Position numbers and translations under genes: made by a program | Shown here: piece by piece, positions 13,167 to 25,100 of the stretch | Layout of the letters: each line of letters begins with the position of its first letter | Numbering within the stretch: the first letter of the stretch is position 1 | Assembly (NCBI RefSeq): GCF_963855985.1 | Contig: NC_087116.1 | Span: forward strand, 6,225,001-6,289,000 | DNA length: 64,000 nt | Direction: 5' to 3' | Source of the DNA: Ostrinia nubilalis | Lineage: Eukaryota; Arthropoda; Insecta; Lepidoptera; Crambidae | The notes under the pieces: generated by a model | The model's input: only the letters and a program-made list of their open reading frames with translations | Databases searched by the model: none | What the model was told of the DNA's origin: nothing

Positions 13167-16100
13167 TACGCTTTCCCGCTTAAACCTCGCAACCGATTTT
13201 GATGAAATTTGGCATAGAGATAGTTTGAGTCCCGGGAAAGAACATAGGATAGTTTTTATCCCGGTTTTTGAAACAGGGACGCGCGCGATAAAGTTTTTCT
13301 GTGACAGACAAAATTCCACGCGGGCGAAGCCGCGGGCGGAAAGCTAGTATGTTATAAGCGCTCGCGCTGTGAATACTCAAATACGTCCCAATTGGGACGT
13401 CTTGTGTTTAGTCTTCGTGTGGCCTGCGTCGTGCGCAATCGCGTGCGTACCACACCGTAAGTTCCTGTTCTTACCAAAATAAATAAAAAATGCCATCGTG
13501 TGTGTTTCGAAAGTGTACCAATTATGACTCTAAAGTAAACAAAATACAAGGGATCTCTTACCACATGTGATTATGCAAAATTATTTAGTATTTATATTTT
13601 CAATTATTTATGCAAACAATCAAGACGCCATGCGCCATGTTCAAGTTAAGAAAGAGAAAGCGATCTTGTTTTGACGTTAGAGCGATAAGGATGCGTGCGC
13701 TGCGGACATAGATTAGTTAGTGCAGAATCGTTAAAACTATAGCTATCTCTTTCATTTGCGTGCTATTTCGTATCTTTTGTTTCACTTATCAGTTACATTT
13801 GTCAATGTGTGCAATTTGGAATAGCTCGGCACGGATTCAAATCGTAATTTCTATGAACGTAACATATCTATAGTTCTTTAATATCATTGATGGCAGCTCA
13901 GTGAAATGGACGAAAACCGAAGTTAGATAGAAAACCAGCACAATGACCCTACTTTCAAAAAATAATATTGCGATTTTATAAATCACTTAAACAACTTTAT
14001 ATTAATTTGCGGGTACGCCGGGACAGCTCGTAAAACAAATTCATTATTTACATATTACTAATTTATCAACTTTGTTCATTGTTAGTTCATTAGTTGTTCG
14101 TGTTTCGTTTGGGTTAGACCAAGAGCCGAATGCAAAAAATAAATGTTACTTAATTATATTAATCCTACAAAAAACGGACGGACGTGTGCAAGTCTAATAG
14201 CCATTACCTACTTGGTTAACTCATTTTAAAAAGTGCACAAAAACGTTCTATGTTCAGACAGACTATATGACGAATCTATAAGGGTTCCGTTTTTGCCATT
14301 TGGCTACGGAACCCTAAATACCGTATCAAAATCTGTTGCATAGTTTTAAAGATCTAAGCATACATAGGGACAGACAGACAGGAAAGCGACTTTTTTTATA
14401 ATTATTACGTAGTGATGATGGGCATATAGACCAAATAAAGACATTTTGATTTAAGGGGTCCCCCCCCTCGTAAGAGCCATTCACATTTTTATCAGAAAGT
14501 TAATAAATTAATATATTTAGGTTTTTGAAATCTAAAACAGCCAGGAAATCAAAGAGACAAACATGATACCTTTGTGATTTTATAGGAATTTTATTGTAAA
14601 ACACGGTCATATTAAACTTTTATAAAAAAATCCAGAGATAAATGTTTTTTTTTTTCGAGAAAATTTTTTTCTAATCGTGTTTTCGAAAATATCATCCCAT
14701 CACACATACGTTCTGTAATACATAATATTGAAAACAGTGCGAAATATCGTCAATTGCAGTTTTCACATACTAAGGGCCCATAATGAAATTAGTATAATGT
14801 TTGTTTATGTAATAAAATTTGGTTTGAAATACCTACTGAATTGAATTTTTATTTCTTACTAGCTTTTTGGCTTCGCCCACGTGAAATAAATTGTCACAGT
14901 TATGTGTGTTATAAAATATTTAGGTGCTAGCTCTTACACTATATAACTGGCAGCCGCATGTAGCTGCGCGTTGCCGCGAAGAGCAGTGAATGCAAGTGTG
15001 GTGCGCTAGATGGCGACACAGTAGCTTCTTGTAGCAGTCAGCCCTATGGCATCAAGACAGTACCGATCACTGACGTATGTCAACAAAACGGTGCTCGACT
15101 CATAAGACAAGCTAAATTACACCATATTGTTGATGACATTGAGCATACATTTTTTTGAATACCTTCGCGAAGAAAAACTTCTGTACGTAGTACTTATTAT
15201 TATTCTGTGCTTATACTAAGATACCTAAGCAACTAGTAAGAGATAATGCAAACCTGATCATATTGTTTAAGCAAGACGAAATAAATCTGAGACACATTTA
15301 TGATGAACATGTAGGGTCTGATATGACATGGTCTCAGTTCCGTGAAATGTGCTCAACCGTATGGAGTAAACCTTTCAGTTATGTTGTTATAAATAAAGAT
15401 TGTGAACGAAATAAAGGCTGTTACAGAATGAAGTTCGATACATTCATACTAGTAGACTAAACCTTTTAAATAGCTGCTATGTCACAAAGCCATCAGTTTA
15501 ATTTGATTAGTTGAACAGAGTAGAATCCTTTACAATGGAACGAGATCTCAAGAAACAAATTGTAAAATCTGCTACAGCTGTAAAAAGAAAGGTAGAAATG
15601 ATAAAAGATGCAGGAAATACAAAAGATCTGGCTTTGAAAACAATATTTAAACCTATCGTTGATCCGCTTAATATGCTAACTAGAAAAAACTGAAGAGAAG
15701 AAATTAAATGAAGACCCAGAACAAAATCGTCTTATAAAAAAAATTAAGTGCAGCGAAAGTGAGTCATCGATTACTTCAAGTGATGAGTTTGAGGATCTTG
15801 TTAATAATGAAGAAAACTCTGATAACGATGTTTATACAACATCCAACAAAACCCTCACTACCTCGCTTCCTAAGGATGATTACGATACGAATGATTTTTC
15901 GTTTAAATCACTTCAGTCATCACCAAGTATTCCAAATGATTCTTTATCATGGTCTATATCATCTGAAGTACTAAAAGATGTACCTTATGGTGTTCGAAAT
16001 GAACATGGGAAACTTATGCTTGGTACAACTCGCGTCTATGACGATGATGACATCCTAAAAATCGGGAATCATAGTTTAAAAAAAACTCTTGGCTTAAAAG

Positions 16101-19100
16101 AGTTATTGTTTAAAAAGTTGCCAAATTTAGATATCATAACAGAAGAGGACTTACACAATTATAAGTTAGTACTTATGGATACCAATGCCCACAAACGTAA
16201 TTACGATCCATCTAAACCTATAAATAGTAACAAAGGATTTAAATATATGAATGTGATCAAACCTTTGTTTAAGTTCTCGAGAAATACAAGCAGTGTAGAA
16301 AGTCGAAGTAAAGGTGAAGGAATTGATATTTTGAAAGAAGTTAAGAAGGATACTGATTTAGTTTATTGGGATGATCCAAATGAATTAGTGGAAAGGTTAA
16401 AATTACTACTCGGATCATGGGCAGCTGGTAACACTGGAGTGTATAATGAAATTTATGCAATAATAGAGGAATTGTATGAAGCTGGTATCATAAAAGATAT
16501 AAAATATAAAAAGCTTCCAACAGGAGGTTTTGGCAGTACCATTACACTACAGAAGCCGAGAAGACGGCAATGAATATAGATAAATTCGGTCACCATATTC
16601 ATAAGCGTTTAAGACTATCTGAATTTACTAATATTCTTACTGACACATTAGTAAAGTCGGATTCAGGTGATTTTGATTTAAAATCATCGAGATTAAAAGG
16701 ACTATTAACTCCAGAACAGAATAATGAAGCTGTAAATAAACAGTATGTGGATAAATGTGTTCAAGAACTTAAAAATGAATTGAAAATCATTCAAAGTAAT
16801 ATAAAAAAATATCTTAATAGTTTAGAAAAATCAACTACTAATAATTTGACTACATTTTATTACACAAAACAAGAAATTGATGTGATGATTGCTGCTAAAT
16901 CTAGCAAGAATGAGTAAACAAGATCTGGTAAACGAGCTTCACAAAGCAGTGAGAAGAAACTTCATCCGTCGACATACAATTATCAAAGGAATAGATGATT
17001 TATGGCAAGCTGACCTCATGGATTTTCAAAAATACTCAGCATTTAATAAAGGATATAAATATGTTCTAGTTGTAATTGATGCTTTGTCAAAATATGTATG
17101 GGTTAGACCATTGAAGTCTAAATCCAAACAAAATGTTACTAATGCAATGCATAGTATATTAATCGAATCGAGGCGAAAACCTAAAAATTTGCAAACCGAT
17201 TTGGGTACTGAGTTTTATAACGATTCTTTCAAACAGTTAACTAAAAGTTATAACATTAATCATTATTCCACATACTCGATTAAAAAGGCAGCCATTGTGG
17301 AGCGAGTAATAAGAACGATAAAATCTCATCTCTATAAACTGTTTAGTTTATGCGGTCGATATCAATGGTTTAAAAATAATTTAGACACCGTTGTACAGCA
17401 ATATAACAGCACTATACATCGCGTTACAAAATTTAAACCAATAGATGTCAACCATTCCAACGAGATTGTTGTTAGATCTAATATTATTAAAAGTCAAAGG
17501 CAACAAACACGTCAACGATCAAATTTTCAAGTTGGTAACTTTGTTCGAATAAGTAAATTCAAAGGAGATTTTTATAAAGGTTATACACCTAATTGGTCTA
17601 CAGAAATTTTTCGTATTGTAAAAGTTAATCAAACAGATCCTCAAACATATCAAATAGAAGACAAGCATAATCAAATTATTCTTGGTTCTTTTTATGGATA
17701 TGAATTACAAAAAACTAAATTGACTGACCTTTATCTTATTGAGAAAGTTATAAGGAAGAAAGGAAACAAACTTTTTGTAAAATGGCTGGGTTTAAGTGAC
17801 AAGGAAAACAGTTGGGTGGATAAAAGTGAAATTGTGGTGTAGTTATATAAATAACATAATTTTCACTCTTTAACTCACTTTATGATTATCGATGACGGAA
17901 GGTAGTGGTATAATTGATACCTTGATAGATCATTTACCGTTTGAGTTACATTTACCTGGATATCAATATTGTGGTCCTGGAACTAAACTTGAGAAACGAA
18001 TACTTAAAGGTGATCGAGGGATTAACCAATTGGATGAGGCTTGTATGCATCACGATATTGCTTACTTGAATAAAGATTCTAGTGCTCGACATAAGGCAGA
18101 CTTAGAACTGTTAAATATGGCTAAAAGAAGGCTTAAATCAAAAGATACTGGAAAAGGAGAAAAAATTGCTTCATGGATAGTTAAAAATGCTATGAAAGCA
18201 AAAATCAAAGCAGGTCGAGGCATAACATCATTTAGGAAAGGGATACAGAAAATAAAATCAGAATTAAAAAGAAGTAAATGTAAAGATAACCATTCTGCTA
18301 TAAGATATGCATATGCAGCTGCAAAGAAACTTTTTGTTAATAAAAAAGGAATACGTTTACCTCGATGTATTCCTCTTCCAAAAAGTGGAGGGTTTTTACC
18401 ACTTATTCCTATATTTGCGGGGCTATCAGCTTTAGGTTCTCTTGCTGGAGGAGCAGCTGGTATAGCAAAAGCTGTTAATGATTCTAAAGCTGCCCAAAAG
18501 AGTCTGAAGGAATCAGAAAGACATAACAGAATGATGGAAGCGATGGCTCTTGGTAAAGGGTTGTATATAAAACCACATAAAAATGGAGCAGGGCTATATC
18601 TGAATCCTTCAAAAAACTAATTATGCGGCTACCTAAACGTGCGCTCACTGATGTGGATATAATCGAACATGGAAGTAATATTCCATTCTTTCGTGGTGTA
18701 TTCATGAGAGATACATTACCTGCAAAACCCAAGAAGACAGAATGTGCAATCATGAATTTGGATAGTAACAAAAATCCTGGTACACATTGGGTAGCCTTTG
18801 TAAAGCAAAATGATTATGTTGAATATTACGACAGTTTTGGTAATTTAAAACCACCGCTGGAATTAGTTCAATATTTGCGTAACTTACCTATAAAATACAA
18901 TTATGTGCGACATCAAGCCTTTGGTACGATAAACTGTGGTCATTTGTGTCTGAAATTTTTAAGGAATTATTGGAAAAAGCATTTAAATAATGAAAATTAT
19001 TAATAAAATTGTCAGTATAATAATGTCTTTCACTGTGTCTATAACGGGGACAGGAGCCTCATTAACAACCAATTATTCACCGACTTTGGAACTTCGGGGG

Positions 19101-22100
19101 GACTATGAATGCGGTCTTTTATATTTTTCAACCTTCAATTCTATTCCCAACATAGATAAAAGAAACAACAAGTTTTACTATGGTGAAAATGAAATCATTG
19201 AAATTCCAGAAGGATCTTACGAGCTTCAAGATATTTGTGATTATTTAAAAAATAACATCAAGAACACTGTATTACAACTAACTTGCAATAATAATACATT
19301 GAAAACAAATATCTATTGTTCTAAAGACATTCATTTCAATAAAAGTAAATCAATTGGTAAAATTTTAGGATTTGGAATGGAAACTATAAATGCAAATATA
19401 AGTACTGAATCACAGTATCCTGTAAGCATTCTATCGACGACTATTGTGCGGATCGAATGCGATGTAGTTAGTGGTTCATTTGTAAACGGGAAAGCTAGCC
19501 ATATAATTTATGAATTCGTACCTAATGTACCACCTGGTTATCGAATAATTGAAATACCTAAAAATTTAATTTATTTTCCTGTCAACCAAAGTTCTATAGT
19601 CGCTATTAATATAAGGCTCTTGGACGCTGAAAACAAAGAGATTAACTTAAGGGGTGAAGAAGTACAGCTGTATTTACATTTCAGAAAAAAATGATCAATT
19701 TCAATAAAAACTCTTCTACATTGAGTACTTCAGTCAGTTCTAAAAGATCATTTCACAAAGACAGACCGCTTCAGCTAAAAAAGAAGCTAACCAAGACTAA
19801 TAAAGAATTTCTAAAGTTAATTGGGTTGATAAAATGAATATTTTAAATATATCTCAACAAACATCGTACGATAACAGCATTGAAAGTTTTGAGTATCATT
19901 CGTACAAGCCATATATGACAAGTTTTAACAAGAATGATGAAATACGAATACCTATCAACCAACAAGACTTGTACGTGTTACCTTCACTTAGTAATCTTTA
20001 TATCGAAGGAAAAGTAATTGTGTATAACAGCACCACCAAAGAAAAAGTATCAAATGTACATTTCATAAATAATCCAGCTCTTTTTCTCTTCCAAGATATT
20101 AGATATGAACTAAATGGAGTAGAAATAGACAAAATTAAGAATGCAGGCATTACTACAACAATGAAATCGTACCTATCGTTAAATGACAATGAATCTAAAT
20201 GTAGTCGAGTTTGGGGCTGGTCAACCATAGGAACAAACAATGCCAACGGTGGATCATTTTCTGCATCTATACCGTTAAATAGGATACTAGGATTTGCCGA
20301 AGACTATGAAAAAATTATTATTAACTGTAAACATGAGTTAGTGTTACTAAGAAGTAATACTAATCTTAATGCGGTGAAGTTAAATGCAGGCGAAGTTGTG
20401 GATGACATTATAATCAATAAAATTATATGGCGAGTTCCACACATAAAAGTTTCGGATCGTGAAAGGATTAACCTATTGAAACACTTGGAGAAAGATCGAG
20501 TTATTCCATTAGCGTTCCGTAATTGGGATCTGTATGAATATCCATTACTACCTAAAACACGTAAGCATACTTGGTCTATAAAAACTTCTTCGCAAATAGA
20601 GAAACCACGATTTGTTGTCATTGCCTTACAAACCAACCGTAAACATAATGTTGCATTGTCAATGGCAGAGTTTGATCATTGTCATGTGCGTGATGTAAGA
20701 GTGTTTTTAAATTCATCATATTATCCGTATGAAGGACTAAATGTTAGTTTTTCAGAAGATAGGTTTTCTTTATTATACGATCAGTATGCAAGATTTCAAC
20801 AGTCGTATTACGGACGTCGGTCAGAGCCGTTGTTAAGTTTGAAAGAATTCAGAGACATAGCTCCTTTAATTGTTATCGACTGTTCGAGACAACACGAAAC
20901 TTTAAAAGGTTCAATCGATGTGAGAGTTGAAATCGAAACAGACCAAGAAATACCAGATCAGACATCTGCTTATTGTTTGATTTTAAACGATTGTATATTC
21001 GAATACAAACCTTTGAGTAACATCGTTAAGAAAATATCATGAATAGCAATATAGTTGTCGATCTGCAAGGATTTAAAAATAATAGAAATGAATTTATAAT
21101 AAAAGAATTTGCTATAGCTACTCAAGAGCATACCCATCTATTTTTAATCAAACCTCCATACCCATTCTGTTCATTAACTATTGAAGAGAAAAGACAAGTT
21201 TGCTGGATCGAAAAGAACAGAGGCTATCGGTGGAACGAAGGACATATTGACTACAGAGAGTTTCAAAGAATTATCGTACCTTATTTAAAAGGTAAACATA
21301 TTCTTGTGAAAGGAGATGAAAAGATTAAATGGGTGCATAATTTATGTAATCAAAATAGTGTAATGGACGTAACTTGTCTAGGTGCTCCTAGTTTAAATAC
21401 TCTTTACAATCTTTATTGTTTAGATAATCCCAAATTATTTAACTGTGTTAACCATGAAAAAATATGTGCATTAAAAAATGTAATATGTATAAAGAAATGG
21501 TGTGTTGAAAAAAATGTAGCAATATGATTGTACTGTACTTATTATTAGTTTAGTGTTACTTTAATTATTGTGTAAATAATGAGAGCTAATTACTGTTTTA
21601 TAAATATTTTAAATGATAAATAAATGTGTTATGTGTTTAATCAATAAACTGTTTCATTTTAGCAAAACCTAAATTATTTAATAAAAAAAGTGTAAATGTA
21701 TTCAATTTTATTAAGAACTTAACTAAACATAAACCTCTTATTTAAGCTGAATTGAATACTATTAACAAATACCCAGATATTATATCTTATAAATCAGTTT
21801 CATATTCGTAATAAAAGTCTAAAGGTTTAGATATGATTTTATGTTTTTTTACACATTTACAGTTAAACGGATAGTTATATGGATGAAATTTCATAAAATA
21901 TAGAATATAGTCTAAAACAACGCATAGGCTACTTTAACAACATATTATATTTAGCTGACTCAATTACGTTAGAACGGCTGAACGTATATGAACTTGATAT
22001 AGAGATGGAATGGAATAACATGTTATAGGCTACTTTCTATCTTGGAAATAATATGTTATACATATGAAACTTATTATTATTTTTTTACTTTAATCGTGTC

Positions 22101-25100
22101 AGAATACCTGAACACATAAAAATGAAATTTCACTAGCTCTCGCTTCGCTAGAGTTGCGTGCCATAGAAGCTCTCCTACTTATCGTAGATGAATTCTTTAG
22201 CAAGTGATCAAGTCTCAAAATGAATGCAAGCTCGTCAAACTCATGATTCAAGTATACATTAAAGAGATTTTTAATTTTCTGATCTAGTCTGATCATAAAA
22301 TATATGCTGTTGTAGTCTGATCATAAAATAAGTAAATGTTGTTGAAAAGATGAAGATTAGGGTATCTGGATCCTGAATGGATGGATCCAGATACCCTAAT
22401 CTTCATCTACTGATGATGATGATCTTTTTCGTGAGTTAGGTTTTCGTGAGTTAGGTTTTCGTGAGTTAGGTTTTCGTGAGTTAGGTTTTCGTGAGTTAGG
22501 TTTTCGTGAGTTAGGTTTTCGTGAGTTAGGTTTTCGTGAGTTAGGTTTTCGTGAGTTAGGTTTTCGTAAGTTAGGTTTTCGAATAGTTACGTTTTCAAAA
22601 AGTTCAGTTTTTGTGGAGGTTTTTGAAAAGTTAGATTTTAGGAGAAAAGTTTTTTCAATTAGGTTTCCGAATGGTTTGGTTTACAAAGTGTAAGGTTTCG
22701 GGGCTTAAAGCCCGTGTTCTTTGAATCTTGAATCGGCTAGTTTCACCTGTTCACCGTTGGGATATCGTGTTATAAAATAAAAGACTCGAAACTATCAACT
22801 CACCATTCAAAGCGCTGTCCATGACCTCAGTCTCGATACAATCATACTCCGATATCTTGAACCTGTTCAGCACGTCAGCAGCGGCCAGGGTGCCCGAAGG
22901 TGCCTGTTCCTCTTCCTCACCAGCCTCCTCTTCGGTCTTCGGCGGTTCCAAGCTGATGCCCATACGTTCGAGGTGCTCCATGGTGTTTTGGTAGAGGATG
23001 TCGCCTCGGATCAGGGTCTGTGAAGTTTTAGGAAATTCAAATACAGATTCCCTATTTCATTCCAAAGACACTTTTTTGTTTAAAAATACTAAGGCCTTTT
23101 AACCTTTAACCGCCTCTGTGGTCTAGTGGTAAGACCACATGCTTCAGACGCAGAGGTCCCGGGTTCGATTCCCAGTGGGGGCAGATTCTTCTGTTCGGTT
23201 TGGTTGGTGGTAGGGCTTGTTCTAAGTCCGCCTGGCTAGCTATTACCATATTACGTCTGTCGCCATAACAACAATGTTAACAGCATTATTGCGTTCCGGC
23301 AGTTAGAGGTAAGATAGCCAGTTCCTCTGTGGTTGAGGATTCCGGGTGAAGCTCGCTTCCACCTTCGGCCTGATCGTCACTTACCATCAGGTGAGATACA
23401 GGTCAAGAGCTTCCTCGTTGTGGATAAAAAAAAGGCTGAGTAGCACCTACTTAACAGTACGTAACAATAACCGGTGCTTTTTGTATGGATTTTGACAGAT
23501 TTTTGACGTATTTTAGATGAAGTAGACAAAGTAGGATGGTGCAACTCAGTCTGAGTAAATATTATAGTCCTGTTAACTCCTGCAGCATCAGAGAGACATC
23601 TGGATGCGGGCAGCTCAGGACTGACTGGTCCTTGTGGAAATCCTTGGGTGAGGTTGTATGACATTGTCCAGCAGTGAATGTCACTTGGCTGAAACGAACG
23701 AACGATCCCTTCTGATAAGCTAACGCGAAGATGATCATGACAGTGATAATTATGATAATGACTATGATGATGATGATGACGACAGTGATGATGATTAACA
23801 AAAACACCTCACTGATATCTTCATGAGCTGTATGGATCATCATGGTGGTGATGACGATGCTGGTAGATGAAACTGATGGTTATGATAATAATTACAAAAA
23901 ACAGACCTTATATTAATAATCATCTTACGGATCCGGCACTACAATGTTTACCATTATATCTGGAGTATGACTGAATTTATGATGAAGATGTTTACGATGT
24001 CGATACCAGCGACGCCGGCGTGGCCTGCCTGTTGCGGTGTTCTTCAGGGAACCAGTCGTCGCCTTCGTGGAAGATGATATGAACATGGAAATAACGATGA
24101 TGGTGGTTTCGATGATGATAACAGTAAACATGGTGATCAAACCTCGTCAATATCATCAGCGGTCCACGCAGCCGGCTCCACGATATGCGCCATGGCTATA
24201 GCAGCAATGGACGCCGGCGTGGCTTGCCTGTTTCGGTGTTCTTCGGGGAACCTCTCGTCGCCTTCGTGGAAGTGGCCACGGACCACCCAGCGGTTAGGGG
24301 CTACGGCTGTGGGAAGAATTAGGAATAATAAACGTCATGGTGTGTGGTTCAAGGGATGGTCCTACCATCCCCACTTTACCCATGGATCCGTAAGAGGCGA
24401 CCACAGGAGGCGACTAAGGGACAAATCTAAATAAATATAAAAGGAGAAACTGACTGACTGACTGACATATCAACGCACAGCCTAAACGGATAAACGTAGG
24501 CACTTGAAATTTGGAAGGGACGTAGCTTAGGTACCGTAGAGGTGCACTAAGAAAAAAATTCCCGAAATTCCTACGGGAACGGGAATTAGCGGGAAAATCC
24601 TATTGTATGAAAAATGTAAACCGCTTAAGTTAGACGCTTGAAATTTGGCATGCAGGTACCTTAGTAAACTTAAAGCTTAGTTACAACAGGATATTGCAAA
24701 TTTCCCACGGGAACGGGAGTTAGCGAGGAAAAAACATTTGTATGAAAAAATCTAAACCGCGTAAGATAGATGAAGGGGGTAAAACGGGATCCACGCGTAC
24801 CGCGAAGTTGCGGGCGGCCGCTAGTACCATATTATATTTTACGATCATCAGGCTTCTCAAAGGTTTTCGAGGAAGCCTTCTTTAATTTGTAAGGAGAGTG
24901 CGTGGGGAGGGAAGGACTTTTCTTACAAATCATTGATTTGGTTCTGATCATAGGTTCTGATGATCTTGGTGTTGCTTCTAAAATAGACTAAATAGAAGAG
25001 ACTAAATATCGCAGTCACTTCTTACGACATTCACAGGAAGATGGGTCAGAAAGGAAACTAAAGTAATGCCCGTATTCACAAACATTATTAAGAGGTATCA

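Larger units (their letters stand above)
11614..15209 (+). mobile_element. P-superfamily-like THAP element inserted in the ATPase, 3,596 bp
   Basis: The left end CAGGCCTGTTCATCTCCGCG and right end GTACTTATTATTATTCTGTG are flanked by CTTATAC on both sides. P elements usually make 8-bp duplications and the eighth base here differs. Its outer parts match the 519-bp element at 27669-28187. It carries a THAP-type first exon (11748-11860) but no recognisable transposase. The interior holds a palindromic MITE, a Helitron-like element, a second THAP start and an RTE-like 3' end. Confidence 0.75.
3923..22411 (+). mobile_element. Polinton/Maverick virus-like transposon, 18,489 bp
   Basis: The element begins AGTAGATGAAG and ends CTTCATCTACT, with terminal inverted repeats and a 6-bp direct repeat GATGAT at 3917-3922 and 22412-22417, the duplication length expected of the Polinton integrase. 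The target is itself a GAT repeat, so the exact duplication is slightly ambiguous. Gene content is diagnostic: protein-primed PolB, FtsK/HerA-type ATPase, RVE integrase, adenoviral-type protease, penton-like and double-jelly-roll capsid proteins. AT content is clearly higher than in the host exons. Three genes are broken, so this copy should not be autonomous. It carries its own younger insertions (LINE 3' end, P-like element, Helitron-like element). Confidence 0.96.
2395..23017 (-). other. Module 3 of the 24-exon gene (exons 20-22), split by the Polinton
   Basis: Exons 22804-23017, 3386-3556 and 2395-2582 encode residues about 836-1026. They contain LIRGDILYQNTMEHLERMG, an acidic linker, SLKDSLKHLFKEY, the G-G turn TARGGSTAIW, LYFFDPHGCDDNG (D about 956, H about 958) and a helical end, ACLVRIKGGVDELANVIL. 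The phase-1 junction between exons 20 and 21 is preserved across the 19-kb intron that now holds the Polinton (N-G split codon), so the insertion need not disrupt the product if the intron is still spliced. Confidence 0.6.

Noticed and set aside
18484..18771. Minus-strand ORF of 95 codons in the Polinton
   Set aside because: Shadow of the PLA2 and protease genes on the other strand.
22099..22296. Minus-strand gene at the right Polinton end
   Set aside because: It is short, has no motif, and its start lies inside the terminal repeat; not enough to call.
22427..22580. CRISPR-like array
   Set aside because: The repeats are contiguous with no spacers, in a eukaryotic genome; it is a minisatellite. 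The same holds for 25411-27035.
23105..23180. tRNA gene
   Set aside because: A and B boxes are present, but the acceptor stem is mostly G-T wobble and the anticodon stem is broken; the sequence continues into a SINE body.
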